Assembly (NCBI RefSeq): GCF_014203555.1
Contig: NZ_JACHJH010000001.1
Coordinates: 730,013 to 794,012 of the forward strand
Origin: Streptomyces olivoverticillatus
GTDB lineage: Bacteria; Actinomycetota; Actinomycetes; Streptomycetales; Streptomycetaceae
Direction of reading: 5' to 3'
DNA: 64,000 bases
Shown here: positions 1-8,438 of the stretch, piece after piece
Layout of the letters: each line of letters starts with the position of its first letter
Numbering within the stretch: position 1 is the stretch's first letter
Position numbers and translations under genes: made by a program
The notes under the pieces: generated by a model
Seen by the model: the letters and a program-made list of their open reading frames with translations, nothing else
Told to the model about the DNA's origin: nothing
Database searches by the model: none

Positions 1-5
1 TTGCC

Positions 6-377
6 ATGCAGCACGACCAGCCCAGACCGCACCCGGACACCCTGACGTACCGCGAAGGCGCGTACGTGATCGACACCCGCAGCGCGACGCTCGCGCAAGT
101 CATGGGCACCCTCGGCCCACGCGTGCAAGTGCGGAAGCCCGGCGGGGGCCGCGAGTGGGAGGTGCCCCCGCAGGCCCTGCGGCTGGCGACGCGGGCCGAA
201 TGCGATACGGGCGGGGTCCGGTCCGGCTCGCCAGTCGGGTGTACGGAGTGCACCGAGCTGGAGGCGGCGCGGCGAGAAGCCGTTACCCACGGCGACAGCG
301 AGCGCATCGTGGACGCCACCATCGCCGTCCGCAGCCACTTCCGCGACGCGCACCTCATGCCCGGGAGGACGTGGTGA
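6..377 (+). CDS. Hypothetical protein with C-terminal GCxxC domain (may start upstream of the window)
   Basis: 123 residues from the first ATG. Only five bases precede it, so the true start may lie outside the window. The N-terminal half (about 1-70) reads like a small beta-rich domain containing PGGGREW and VPPQALRLAT, a pattern I associate with short Streptomyces proteins of unknown role. The last ~50 residues begin GCTEC and end with ATIAVRSHFRDAHLMPG. They are nearly identical to the tail of the ATPase-like protein at 40073-40651, where the same tail follows a different N-terminal domain. The gene overlaps the next small gene by four bases (GTGA), as in the second locus. The two Cys may bind metal together with the partner; that is inference. 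No enzymatic function can be assigned. Confidence 0.7.
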   Translation: MQHDQPRPHPDTLTYREGAYVIDTRSATLAQVMGTLGPRVQVRKPGGGREWEVPPQALRLATRAECDTGGVRSGSPVGCTECTELEAARREAVTHGDSERIVDATIAVRSHFRDAHLMPGRTW

Positions 378-544
378 CGCGCTACGCCGCGGGGCGTCTG
401 GTGCCCAACTGCCCGCACCGCTCGGGCTGGACGCACACCCGTGGCGAATCGCGCTGCAAGTGCTGCGGGGTGCGCCGCTTCACGGAGTACGGGGCGCTAC
501 GGCCACCAGGGCTGCCGCTTCGCACGACATCCCCTCGCCTGTAG
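374..544 (+). CDS. Small Cys-containing protein coupled to the GCxxC gene
   Basis: 56 codons from GTG at 374, which overlaps the stop of the preceding gene (GTGA). The protein contains C-P-H, then ESRCKCCGVRRFTEYGALRPPGLP, so Cys and His are spaced like a minimal zinc site. The run ESRCxxCGxRRFTxYxALRPPGLP recurs in the ORF at 39804-40076, which is also coupled by GTGA to a GCxxC-tailed protein. This conservation of sequence and arrangement is the main reason to call such a short ORF real. Function unknown; a metal-binding partner or adaptor is plausible. Confidence 0.6.
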   Translation: MTRYAAGRLVPNCPHRSGWTHTRGESRCKCCGVRRFTEYGALRPPGLPLRTTSPRL

Positions 545-665
545 ATCCATTATCGCCGCTCCCCTCCCCACCTGTCACCGTTCCCCAGAACGATCTTTGT
601 GCCGGTTTGCCGCTTTAGAGTTCCAGGCGACCTGCACGAATCACCATTCCGACCTGGAGAAAAGA

Positions 666-1172
666 GTGACTCACGACATCGCCGCCCTCGCGGCCGAACT
701 CATCCGCATGGCCGCGGCGGATCACCAGGCCTCGGCTCAGGCCAACAGCGAGGACCCGGCCGGGCAGTTGGCCTGGCGGCGGCTGACCGCACGCAACGGT
801 GACCGGCTCGGCGCGATCATGGACGAGTACGGGTGGCCGACGGCGGAGACGGTCGGCGAGGACGCCGCGCGCAGCGCCTGGCTGATCGCTCAGCACGCCG
901 ACCGGCAGCTCGACGTGCAGCGGCGCGCGCTGGGACTGATGGAGCAGGCCGTGGCGGCGGGGGCGGCGAGCCCCCGCGAGCTGGCCTTCCTGCGCGACCG
1001 GACGCTCGTCAACGAAGGCCGCAAGCAGATCTACGGCACCCAGATCGCCGGAGTGCGCGACGGCGCGCCCCTCCCCTGGCCCTGTGAAGATCCGGAGCGG
1101 ATGGACATCCTGCGCGCCGAGGTCGGGATCGAGCCGTTTGACGTGTACGTCGCCAAGTTCTCCCCGGCCTGA
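666..1172 (+). CDS. DUF6624-like protein
   Basis: 168 residues from GTG 666, chosen because CTGGAGAAAA lies just upstream; the open frame extends further 5' without a ribosome site. The sequence is helical. It has G-W-P after a conserved acidic stretch (DEYGWPTAETVGEDAARSAW), a QHAD motif at about residue 79, and a C-terminal RKQIYGTQI segment. This combination matches my recollection of the DUF6624 family, which has no established activity. There is no signal peptide or membrane segment. It stands alone, about 120 bp after the previous gene and 170 bp before the esterase. Confidence 0.65.
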   Translation: MTHDIAALAAELIRMAAADHQASAQANSEDPAGQLAWRRLTARNGDRLGAIMDEYGWPTAETVGEDAARSAWLIAQHADRQLDVQRRALGLMEQAVAAGAASPRELAFLRDRTLVNEGRKQIYGTQIAGVRDGAPLPWPCEDPERMDILRAEVGIEPFDVYVAKFSPA

Positions 1173-1341
1173 CCCCGCGCCGGGCCGCCCGGGAGCCCGG
1201 CGGCCCATTTTTATGATGGTTTTGTGCCAAGCACGCGCTTCCGGTCCATTTCTGGAACCCGGGGCACTCGCTCGCTCATCCGCAAAGACGGAACTGACCG
1301 TCTTGTCCATGTGGGGCAGCACCAGCCGGAGCGAGCAAAGC

Positions 1342-2445
1342 ATGATCACGAACTCACCCACCGGGGGCTACCAGTCGGCAGGCCGACGCCGCGCCTCCCG
1401 CGCCAAACGGCTGCTCATCGCCGTGGCGTCCGTCGCCACCCTCGGCCTGATCGCCTGGCCGGTGATGAGCTACTACGAGATCCCGCCGTTCACCGACAAG
1501 GGCGACCCCGTCAGCTACGGCGGGGGCGGGGGCGCGGGCGGCGGGAAGAACGCCGACTCCAAGACGCTGATGCCCACCGGCCCGCAGGCCGACTTCAAGA
1601 ACGCCAAGACGCTCCCCGACGGCACCCACGTCAGCGTCGTCACCCTGGACGGCAAGAAGTCCGGCTTCAAGGGCAAGGTGTGGGTCTGGGCGCCCAAGGA
1701 GTACACCGACGACCCGAAGTTCGCCTCCAGCGGCTTCCCCGTCATGATCGCCCTGCCCGGCGGGCCCGGCAACGACGGCAACTACTGGTCGATCGGTGAG
1801 TTCGGCCCGGACAAGCTCTCGCTGGAGAAGAGCGTCTCCAAGTGGTACAGCGAGGGCAAGAGCAAGCCCTTCCTGCTGGCCATGCCGATCCTCAACCCCG
1901 GCCCGGACGACCACGGCATCTACTGGGACGCCAGCGACATCCCCGACCAGCCCAAGATGGGCACCTGGCTGACCGAGGACGTCCCGGACCTGATGAAGGC
2001 CAATTTCCGGACGATCAAGTCCCGTGACGGCTGGAGCTACATGGGCTCCTCCACCGGCGGCTTCGCCAGCCTCAAGTCCGTGCTCAAGCACCCGGACAAG
2101 TTCAAGACCGCCATCGCCAACGGTCCGGACATCGTGCCCGACTCCCCGCTGTGGCGCGGCCACGAGAGCATACGACAGCAGAACAACCCCGAGGTCCTGG
2201 CCAAGCAGCTGGCGGCCACCAAGGGGCCTGACGTCTACATCGCCTTCCAGTACGGCACGAAGGAGAACGCGAAGATGATCGCGGACGTCAAGAAGTTCAC
2301 GGCCACGTACGGCAAGGGCCCCGTCCACACCAAGACCTGGGAGATACCGGGCGGCACCCACAACGGGGGCACGTACCTCTCGAACATGGAGGCCCCAATG
2401 CAGTGGATCAGCGACCAGATGGAGGGGCCGACGCCGTCCTCCTGA
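1342..2445 (+). CDS. Secreted or membrane-anchored alpha/beta-hydrolase esterase (esterase D / antigen 85-like)
   Basis: 367 residues from ATG 1342, with GGAGCG about 10 bases upstream; in-frame ATG 1309 has no ribosome site. Residues ~10-45 form an RRR..K-preceded hydrophobic segment (signal anchor), followed by a Gly/Lys linker. The rest is an alpha/beta hydrolase. MIALPGGPGNDGNYW is the oxyanion region, SYMGSSTGGFASLKS carries the nucleophile Ser in the family's G-x-S-x-G-like elbow, and PGGTHNGGTY supplies the likely catalytic His. This resembles the PF00756 group, which includes esterase D and mycolyltransferases. The substrate is unknown; without mycolic acids, an exported esterase is the best reading. 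It converges on deoA across a perfect palindrome. Confidence 0.8.
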   Translation: MITNSPTGGYQSAGRRRASRAKRLLIAVASVATLGLIAWPVMSYYEIPPFTDKGDPVSYGGGGGAGGGKNADSKTLMPTGPQADFKNAKTLPDGTHVSVVTLDGKKSGFKGKVWVWAPKEYTDDPKFASSGFPVMIALPGGPGNDGNYWSIGEFGPDKLSLEKSVSKWYSEGKSKPFLLAMPILNPGPDDHGIYWDASDIPDQPKMGTWLTEDVPDLMKANFRTIKSRDGWSYMGSSTGGFASLKSVLKHPDKFKTAIANGPDIVPDSPLWRGHESIRQQNNPEVLAKQLAATKGPDVYIAFQYGTKENAKMIADVKKFTATYGKGPVHTKTWEIPGGTHNGGTYLSNMEAPMQWISDQMEGPTPSS

Positions 2446-2481
2446 GTTCCCCGGCGGCGCGCGGCCCTCGGCGCCGGACGG

Positions 2482-2517
2482 CGGAAGGGACCGGCGGAAT
2501 TCCGCCGGTCCCTTCCG
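2482..2517. terminator. Bidirectional terminator between esterase and deoA
   Basis: A perfect 36-bp palindrome (left arm starts CGGAAGGGACCGGCGG, centre GAATTC) lies in the 97 bp between the convergent stops at 2445 and 2543. Perfect symmetry without a T-run fits the rho-independent hairpins used in Streptomyces and would serve both genes. Confidence 0.85.
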
Positions 2518-2542
2518 TCATGCAAAGAGCTAAGACAGCCGC

Positions 2543-3820
2543 CTACGCGATCCGGTCCAGCACGATCGGGTTCGCCGTGAACTCCGTGCCCGCCGCCGCG
2601 ATCTCGACGCCGCCCTCCAGGGCCGCCAGCGCGTAGTCGAACTTCTCCGGCGTGTCCGTGTGCAGCGTCATCAGCGGCTGACCGGCCACGACGGAGTCAC
2701 CCGGCTTGGCGTGCATCTCGATGCCCGCACCCGCCTGCACCGGGTCCTCCTTGCGGGCGCGGCCCGCGCCGAGGCGCCAGGCCGAGACGCCCACCGCGTA
2801 CGCGTCCAGCTTGGTGAGGACGCCGGACTCCGTCGCCGTCACCACGTGCTGCTCACGGGCCACCGGCAGCGTCGCGTCCGGGTCGCCGCCCTGCGCGATG
2901 ATCATGCGGCGCCAGTGGTCCATGGCCGAGCCGTCGGCCAGGGCCTTGGCCGGGTCGGCGTCCTTCACGCCGGCCGCCTCCAGCATCTCCCGGGCCAGGG
3001 CCAGGGTCAGCTCGACGACGTCCGCCGGGCCGCCGCCCGCGAGGACCTCCACCGACTCGCGGACCTCGAGCGCGTTGCCCGCGGTCAGGCCGAGCGGGGT
3101 GGACATGTCGGTCAGCAGCGCCACGGTCTTGACGCCGTGGTCGGTGCCGAGGCCGACCATCGTGGAGGCGAGCTCGCGCGCGTCCGCGATGTTCTTCATG
3201 AAGGCGCCGGAGCCGACCTTCACATCGAGGACGAGCGAGCCCGTGCCCTCCGCGATCTTCTTCGACATGATGGACGAAGCGATCAGCGGGATCGCCTCCA
3301 CCGTGCCGGTGACGTCGCGCAGCGCGTAGAGCTTCTTGTCCGCCGGGGCCAGGCCGTCGCCCGCCGCGCAGATGACGGAGCCGACGTCCCGCAGGACCTG
3401 CATCATCTCGTCGTTCGACAGCAGCGCGCGCCAGCCGGGGATGGACTCCAGCTTGTCCAGCGTGCCGCCGGTGTGGCCGAGGCCCCGGCCCGACAGCTGC
3501 GGGACGGCCGCGCCGCAGGCGGCGACCAGCGGGGCGAGCGGCAGCGTGATCTTGTCGCCGACGCCGCCGGTGGAGTGCTTGTCCGCCGTGGGCAGCGGGA
3601 GCGAGGAGAAGTCCATGCGCTCGCCGGACTTGATCATCGCAGCCGTCCAGCGGGCGATCTCGGCACGGTCCATGCCGTTGAGCAGGATGGCCATCGCGAG
3701 CGCGGACATCTGCTCGTCGGCGACGACGCCGCGCGTGTAGGCGTCGATGACCCAGTCGATCTGCTCGTCGGTCAGACGGCCGCGGTCGCGCTTGGCGCGG
3801 ATAACGGAAATGGCGTCCAT
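2543..3820 (-). CDS. deoA: Thymidine phosphorylase
   Basis: Reversible phosphorolysis of thymidine/deoxyuridine to base plus 2-deoxyribose-1-phosphate in the cytoplasm. The product is 425 residues from ATG 3820; an in-frame GTG at 3826 sits closer to the AAGGA site and is the alternative start. The family signature is complete: KHSTGGVGDK (phosphate and ribose binding), then a Gly-rich segment LSGRGLGHTGGTLDKLESIPG, SSIMSKK, and a C-terminal alpha/beta pyrimidine-phosphorylase domain (about 340-425). It is last in the leftward nucleoside locus after cdd, from which a perfect 13-bp hairpin separates it. Context fits salvage: nucleosides enter through the ABC system, cytidine is deaminated, and deoxypyrimidines are cleaved. 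Confidence 0.95.
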   Translation of the reverse strand: MDAISVIRAKRDRGRLTDEQIDWVIDAYTRGVVADEQMSALAMAILLNGMDRAEIARWTAAMIKSGERMDFSSLPLPTADKHSTGGVGDKITLPLAPLVAACGAAVPQLSGRGLGHTGGTLDKLESIPGWRALLSNDEMMQVLRDVGSVICAAGDGLAPADKKLYALRDVTGTVEAIPLIASSIMSKKIAEGTGSLVLDVKVGSGAFMKNIADARELASTMVGLGTDHGVKTVALLTDMSTPLGLTAGNALEVRESVEVLAGGGPADVVELTLALAREMLEAAGVKDADPAKALADGSAMDHWRRMIIAQGGDPDATLPVAREQHVVTATESGVLTKLDAYAVGVSAWRLGAGRARKEDPVQAGAGIEMHAKPGDSVVAGQPLMTLHTDTPEKFDYALAALEGGVEIAAAGTEFTANPIVLDRIA

Positions 3821-3876
3821 CAGCACATTTTCCTTAGGTTCGTAGTCCTCAGGTCTTCCCGGGGCCGGAAAGTGAC

Positions 3877-3905
3877 CCGGACGGGCTGAACATCAGCCCG
3901 TCCGG
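3877..3905 (-). terminator. Hairpin between cdd and deoA
   Basis: Perfect 13-bp stem CCGGACGGGCTGA / TCAGCCCGTCCGG with a 3-base loop, in the 100-bp gap between cdd and deoA. It may terminate or attenuate the transporter-cdd transcript so that deoA has partly separate expression. The arm is also the end motif of the repeat copies near 14.2 and 44.3 kb, so it could be a reduced copy of that repeat family. Confidence 0.7.
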
Positions 3906-3920
3906 CGCTTGGGAACATCT

Positions 3921-4316
3921 TCAACGATTCAGGTCGGCGGGCCCAAACGCGTCAGGCAGCAGTTCGGCCAGCGGGCGGATGCCCTTGGTCGTGTCCACGG
4001 CCAGCTCCGGACCGCCGTGCTCCCACAGCAGCTGGCGGCAGCGGCCGCACGGCATCAGCACGTTGCCGTGCCGGTCGCAGCAGGTGAAGGCGGTCAGCTT
4101 GCCGCCGCCGGTGGCGACGAGCGAGGAGACCATGCCGCACTCGGCGCACAGGGCGACCCCGTAGGCGGCGTTCTCCACGTTGCAGCCGGTGACGATGCGG
4201 CCGTCGTCGACGAACGCCGCGGCGCCCACGGGGAAGTCGGAGTACGGGGCGTAGGCCCGGGACATCGCGTCCCGGGCCTGCCCACGCAGCTCCTCCCAGT
4301 CGATGGGAGAGGTCAC
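3921..4316 (-). CDS. cdd: Cytidine deaminase
   Basis: Zn-dependent hydrolytic deamination of cytidine/deoxycytidine to uridine/deoxyuridine. 131 residues from GTG 4316, which overlaps the stop of the upstream permease (GTGA); this fixes the start. The family's zinc residues are present: the Cys and proton-shuttle Glu in ALCAECG and the Cys pair in MPCGRCRQ, plus GCNVENAAYG for substrate binding. The length is typical of the homotetrameric class. Translational coupling to the nucleoside permease ties uptake to deamination. Confidence 0.96.
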   Translation of the reverse strand: MTSPIDWEELRGQARDAMSRAYAPYSDFPVGAAAFVDDGRIVTGCNVENAAYGVALCAECGMVSSLVATGGGKLTAFTCCDRHGNVLMPCGRCRQLLWEHGGPELAVDTTKGIRPLAELLPDAFGPADLNR

Positions 4317-5599
4317 TTGCCCTGACCCTTCCGGTACGGCTTGCCGTCGGCCTTGGGCATCCGCAGCCGCTGCGCGGAGAGCGAGAGGACGAGCAGCGTC
4401 GCGACGTACGGGGTGGCGTCGACGAACTCCAGCGGCACGGTCTTGGTGAGCGCGTACCAGAGGACGAGCGCCAGGGCGAAGGAGCCGCTGATGATCGCGG
4501 GCTTCTTCTTGCCCTGCTTGAAGCGCCACAGCGCCAGGCCGGCCGCCAGCACCGCGACGAGCAGCAGCAGCGCGTGGACGGTCGGGCCGCCGGAGCGCAG
4601 CTGGAGGCTGTCCATGAAGCCGAACAGGCCCGCGCCCATGGCGACGCCGCCCGGACGCCAGTTACCGAAGATCATCGTGGCGAGACCGATGTAGCCGCGC
4701 CCGCCGGTCTGACCGTCGGAGTACATGTGCGTGCCGATGGCCAGGAACGCGCCGCCGAGGCCCGCGAGGCCGCCGGAGACGATCACGGCCCAGTACTTGT
4801 ACTTGTAGACGTTGACGCCGAGGGACTCGGCCGCCACCGGGCTCTCACCGCAGGAGCGCAGCCGCAGGCCGAAGGCCGTGCGCCAGAGCACGTAGAACGT
4901 GCCGACGAACAGGGCCGCCGAGACGATCGTCAGCCAGGAGACGTCGGTGACCAGGCCGCCGAGGACACCCGCCACGTCGGAGACGAGGAACCAGTGGTGC
5001 TTCTCGATGGAGTGCAGCCAGTCGGACAGCCCCGGGATGGAGAAGTTCGGCATGTTGGCCATGACGGGCGACTGCTTGTCGTTGCCGCCCGCCTGCTGGG
5101 CCGCGCTGCCCTCGGCACCGAACCACAGCTTGGCCAGGTACTGGGTGACGCCCAGGGCCAGGATGTTGATGGCCACACCGGAGATGATGTGGTCCACGTT
5201 GAAGGTGACGGTGGCGATCGCGTGCAGGAGGCCGCCGACGGCGCCGCCGACGACGCCCGCGAGGGCGGCGATCCACGGGCCGTGCTGCCAGCCCATCCAG
5301 CCGGCACAGAAGGTGCCGAGCATCATCATGCCTTCGAGGCCGATGTTGACGATGCCGGCGCGCTCGGCCCACAGGCCGCCGAGACCGGCGAGGCCGATGG
5401 GCACGGCGGCGGCAAGGGCGCCGGAGAACTGGCCGGAAGAGGTCAGGTCGACCGCGCCGGTGATCTGCCGCAGGGCGGCCAGCACGATCATCGCGCCGGC
5501 GACGATCAGCAGCACCACGGGGGTGGAGAGCTTGCGGCGCTCCCCCTTGTTCTTTCCGCTCAGCTTCTCGGCGATGGCGGAGGTGAAGGTCGTACTCAC
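4313..5599 (-). CDS. Nucleoside ABC transporter permease (second subunit)
   Basis: 428 residues from GTG 5599, overlapping the previous stop by four bases. A hydrophilic N-terminus (~25 residues) is followed by eight or more hydrophobic segments. The BPD_transp_2 fold is recognisable from AERAGIVNIGLEGMMMLGTF early, FNVDHIISGVAINILALG in the middle, and GLRLRSCGESPVAAESLGV as the ATPase-contacting loop. It pairs with the permease encoded just upstream and with the double-ABC ATPase, as in BMP-dependent nucleoside importers (NupNOPQ/YufNOPQ type). The last ~100 residues add extra hydrophobic helices and a basic tail, longer than many homologues. Substrate specificity is inferred from cdd and deoA in the same operon. 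Confidence 0.92.
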   Translation of the reverse strand: MSTTFTSAIAEKLSGKNKGERRKLSTPVVLLIVAGAMIVLAALRQITGAVDLTSSGQFSGALAAAVPIGLAGLGGLWAERAGIVNIGLEGMMMLGTFCAGWMGWQHGPWIAALAGVVGGAVGGLLHAIATVTFNVDHIISGVAINILALGVTQYLAKLWFGAEGSAAQQAGGNDKQSPVMANMPNFSIPGLSDWLHSIEKHHWFLVSDVAGVLGGLVTDVSWLTIVSAALFVGTFYVLWRTAFGLRLRSCGESPVAAESLGVNVYKYKYWAVIVSGGLAGLGGAFLAIGTHMYSDGQTGGRGYIGLATMIFGNWRPGGVAMGAGLFGFMDSLQLRSGGPTVHALLLLVAVLAAGLALWRFKQGKKKPAIISGSFALALVLWYALTKTVPLEFVDATPYVATLLVLSLSAQRLRMPKADGKPYRKGQGK

Positions 5600-6702
5600 G
5601 CGGATACCTCCGCCTTGTCGCTGTTGCCGGCCTGGGCGGCGAGTTCCTCGCCGACCTTGCGCTGCTGGGCCTTGAGTCCGTAGCGCCGGACGATCTCGTA
5701 GGCGATGACGACGCACAGGACGATGACGCCCTGGATCACGCCGACGATCTCCTGGGCGTAGCCCTCGAACTCGAGCTGGGTGCCGGTGCGCTCCAGGAAG
5801 CCCCAGAGCAGGGCGGCGAGCGCCATGCCGACGGGGTTGTTGCGGCCGAGCAGCGCGATGGCGATGCCGGTGAATCCGATGCCGGTGGGGAAGTCGGTGC
5901 CGTAGTTGTACGAGACGCCGAGCAGGGTCGGCATGCCGACGAGGCCGGCGATGGCGCCCGAGAGCAGCATGGAGGTGATCACCATGCGCTTGACGCTGAC
6001 GCCGGAGGCCTGCGCGGCGGACTCGGAGCGACCGACGGTGCGCAGGTCGAAGCCGAAGCGGGTCCGGTTGAGGACGAACCAGTAGGCGACGCCCGCGAGG
6101 GCCGCGACCACCACGAAGCCGTAGACCGGCTTGGGCTGGGTCGGGATCTCGAAGAAGTGCGCGCTGTCGGGCAGGTAGGGCGTGTGGATGAGGTTGCCCT
6201 CCTTCACCGCCAGCCGCCCGTCCTGCAGGAAGTAGCCGATCACCGAGGCGCCGATGGCGTTCAGCATGATGGTGCTGATCACCTCGTTGACGCCGCGGGT
6301 GACCTTCAGCAGGCCGGCGAGGCCGGCCCACATCGCGCCGACCAGCATCGCGACGATGATGATCACCGGGATCTGGACGATGCCCGGGAAGGCGAGCTTC
6401 CCGCCGACCACGGCGGCGAAGAAGGCCGCGATGCGGTACTGGCCGTCGACGCCGATGTTGAACAGGTTCATCCGGAAGCCGATGGCCACCGCCAGCGCGG
6501 ACAGGTAGTACGGCGTCGCCTTGTTGACGATCCAGATCTGGCTGTCGCTCTTCGAGCCGAAGTCGACCATGACCTGGTAGGCGTGGAACGGGTCCTTGCC
6601 GGTGGCCGCGATGATGATCGAGGTGATCGCCAGGGCGGCGACGATCGCGAGGACCGGCGCGGCGAAGCCCAGGATCAGCTTGTTCTTGTCGAGCCGCTTC
6701 AC
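5596..6702 (-). CDS. Nucleoside ABC transporter permease (first subunit)
   Basis: 368 residues from GTG 6702, whose GTGA overlaps the ATPase stop. An N-terminal membrane segment (about 12-32) is followed by a periplasmic-type loop (DPFHAYQVMVDFGSKSD) and further helices. GFRMNLFNIGVDGQ is the counterpart of the NIGLEG motif in its partner, and DLRTVGRSESAAQASGVSVKR is the cytoplasmic coupling loop. It forms a heterodimeric channel with the 4313-5599 product. Start, stop and spacing show a tightly coupled four-gene run, ATPase-permease-permease-cdd. Confidence 0.92.
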   Translation of the reverse strand: MKRLDKNKLILGFAAPVLAIVAALAITSIIIAATGKDPFHAYQVMVDFGSKSDSQIWIVNKATPYYLSALAVAIGFRMNLFNIGVDGQYRIAAFFAAVVGGKLAFPGIVQIPVIIIVAMLVGAMWAGLAGLLKVTRGVNEVISTIMLNAIGASVIGYFLQDGRLAVKEGNLIHTPYLPDSAHFFEIPTQPKPVYGFVVVAALAGVAYWFVLNRTRFGFDLRTVGRSESAAQASGVSVKRMVITSMLLSGAIAGLVGMPTLLGVSYNYGTDFPTGIGFTGIAIALLGRNNPVGMALAALLWGFLERTGTQLEFEGYAQEIVGVIQGVIVLCVVIAYEIVRRYGLKAQQRKVGEELAAQAGNSDKAEVSA

Positions 6703-8354
6703 TCGGAGTCACCGCCTTCCCGCTCGTTGCTGTCCTCGGTCGGCTCCTCGGTGTGCTCGAGGTGGCCGGATGCGGCACCGGTCATGGCCGAGCCCAACTC
6801 CTCCGGGGTGATGGTGGCGGGGTCCGCGTCGGCGACCAGACGGCCGCGGAACATCACCCGCAGGGTGTCGGAGAGCCCGATGAGCTCGTCCAGGTCTGCC
6901 GAGATCAGCAGCACCGCCAGGCCCTCGCGGCGCGCCTCGCGGATCTGGTCCCAGATCTGCGCCTGGGCGCCGACGTCCACGCCCCGGGTGGGGTGCGCGG
7001 CGATGAGGAGCTTGGGCTGGTGGCTCATCTCGCGGCCGACGATCAGCTTCTGCTGGTTGCCACCGGAGAGCGAGGCCGCGGTGACCTCGATGCCGGGCGT
7101 ACGGACGTCGTACTCGCGCACGATCCGCTCGGTGTCCTGGCGGGCGGCCTTGCTGTCCAGCAGGCCGCGCTTGCTGTTGGGCCGCTCGGTGACGTGACCG
7201 AGGATGCGGTTCTCCCACAGCGGGGCCTCGAGGAGCAGGCCGTGGCGGTGACGGTCCTCGGGGATGTAGCCGATGCCGTCCTCGCGCCGCTTGCGCGTGG
7301 GGGCCTTGGTGATGTCGGCGTCGTCGAGGGTGACGGTGCCCGCGTCGGGGGTGCGCATGCCCATGATGGCCTCGACGAGCTCGGCCTGGCCGTTGCCCTC
7401 CACACCCGCGAGGCCCAGGACCTCGCCCTTGTGGATGGTGAAGCCGATGCCGTCGAGGACGGCGCGGACGACGCCGTCGGAGTCGGTGGCCGACAGGTGC
7501 AGACCGTCGACGGTCAGCATCGGGACGTCGGTGACCGTGGACTCGCGGGTCTCCGGCGAGGGCAGTTCCTCGCCGACCATCAGCTCGGCGAGCTGCTTGG
7601 GCGTGGTCTCGCTGGGGACCGCGGTGCCCACGGTGGTGCCGCGCCGGATGACGGTGATGTCGTCGGCGACGGAGAGTACCTCGCCCAGCTTGTGCGAGAT
7701 GAAGATGACCGTCAGACCCTCGGCCTTGAGCTCGCGCAGGTTGTCGAAGAGCGCGTCGACCTCCTGCGGGACCAGCACGGCGGTCGGCTCGTCGAGGATC
7801 AGCGTGCGGGCACCGCGGTAGAGGACCTTGAGGATCTCCACGCGCTGGCGGTCGGCGACGCCGAGGTCCTCGACGAGGACGTCCGGGCGCACACCCAGGC
7901 CGTAGGCGTCGGAGATCTCCTTGATCTTCGCGCGGGCCTTGTTGCCGATGCCGTGGAGCTTCTCGGCGCCGAGGACGACGTTCTCAAGGACGGTGAGGTT
8001 GTCGGCGAGCATGAAGTGCTGGTGCACCATGCCGATGCCGCGCCCGATGGCGTCGGCGGGGGTGTGCAGGGTGACCTGCTCGCCGTCGAGCGTGATGGTG
8101 CCCTCGTCCGGCTTCTGCATGCCGTAGAGGATCTTCATCAGGGTCGACTTGCCGGCGCCGTTCTCGCCGCACAGGGCGTGGACGGTGCCGCGGTGGACGG
8201 TCAGGTGGATGTCGTGGTTGGCCACGACGCCGGGGAACCGCTTGGTGATGCCCGCGAGCTCTACCGCGGGGGCGGCAGTGCCGGGCTCTTTGGTGGACGC
8301 TTTGATGGCGCACTCTCCTCGGGGAAGGGAGCGGGGAAGCCGGGGTTCGGCCAT
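6699..8354 (-). CDS. Nucleoside/sugar-type ABC transporter ATPase with two ABC domains
   Basis: Energises nucleoside import. Up to 551 residues with tandem ABC domains. Domain 1 (about 30-255) has a full Walker A, GENGAGKSTL, and Walker B, TLILDEPTAVL. Domain 2 has the degenerate Walker A GVEGNGQ, the signature LSGGNQQK, and the LIAAHPTRGVDVG segment typical of the RbsA/NupA type, where only one site is fully catalytic. The start is doubtful. ATG 8354 has no ribosome site, whereas GAGGAG at 8315-8320 sits eight bases before an in-frame ATC at 8306, where homology would be expected to begin. The C-terminal ~40 residues are acidic and low in complexity. Confidence 0.93.
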   Translation of the reverse strand: MAEPRLPRSLPRGECAIKASTKEPGTAAPAVELAGITKRFPGVVANHDIHLTVHRGTVHALCGENGAGKSTLMKILYGMQKPDEGTITLDGEQVTLHTPADAIGRGIGMVHQHFMLADNLTVLENVVLGAEKLHGIGNKARAKIKEISDAYGLGVRPDVLVEDLGVADRQRVEILKVLYRGARTLILDEPTAVLVPQEVDALFDNLRELKAEGLTVIFISHKLGEVLSVADDITVIRRGTTVGTAVPSETTPKQLAELMVGEELPSPETRESTVTDVPMLTVDGLHLSATDSDGVVRAVLDGIGFTIHKGEVLGLAGVEGNGQAELVEAIMGMRTPDAGTVTLDDADITKAPTRKRREDGIGYIPEDRHRHGLLLEAPLWENRILGHVTERPNSKRGLLDSKAARQDTERIVREYDVRTPGIEVTAASLSGGNQQKLIVGREMSHQPKLLIAAHPTRGVDVGAQAQIWDQIREARREGLAVLLISADLDELIGLSDTLRVMFRGRLVADADPATITPEELGSAMTGAASGHLEHTEEPTEDSNEREGGDSE

Positions 8355-8410
8355 GCGGGGGTCGGCCGGGTACGGCTGGGCGGGGGCGACGCTACACGCG
8401 TCAACGCCGT

Positions 8411-8424
8411 GCTACGCGCGTAGC
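8411..8424. promoter_or_regulatory. Palindrome GCTACGCGCGTAGC, candidate operator
   Basis: Perfect 14-bp palindrome between the BMP gene and the ATPase gene, about 60 bp upstream of the ATPase ATG. Its core ACGCGCGTAG recurs upstream of the BMP gene at 9600-9609. A central CG and this symmetry resemble LacI-family operators. No regulator is encoded in the window, so the assignment is inferential. Confidence 0.5.
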
Positions 8425-8438
8425 GTTGGCTCGTATGT

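Noticed and set aside
2482..2517. 36-bp perfect palindrome as an operator or recombination site
   Set aside because: It lies between two convergent stops, where a bidirectional terminator is the simplest explanation.
5600..6778. N-terminal extension of the second permease gene through the first permease
   Set aside because: The extended reading is Arg/Pro-rich nonsense in another frame of the first permease; GTG 5599 with a GTGA overlap is the natural start.
8301..8313. GTG at 8313 as start of the ATPase gene
   Set aside because: It is in another frame and yields an Arg/His-rich peptide; only ATG 8354 or ATC 8306 read into the ABC domain.
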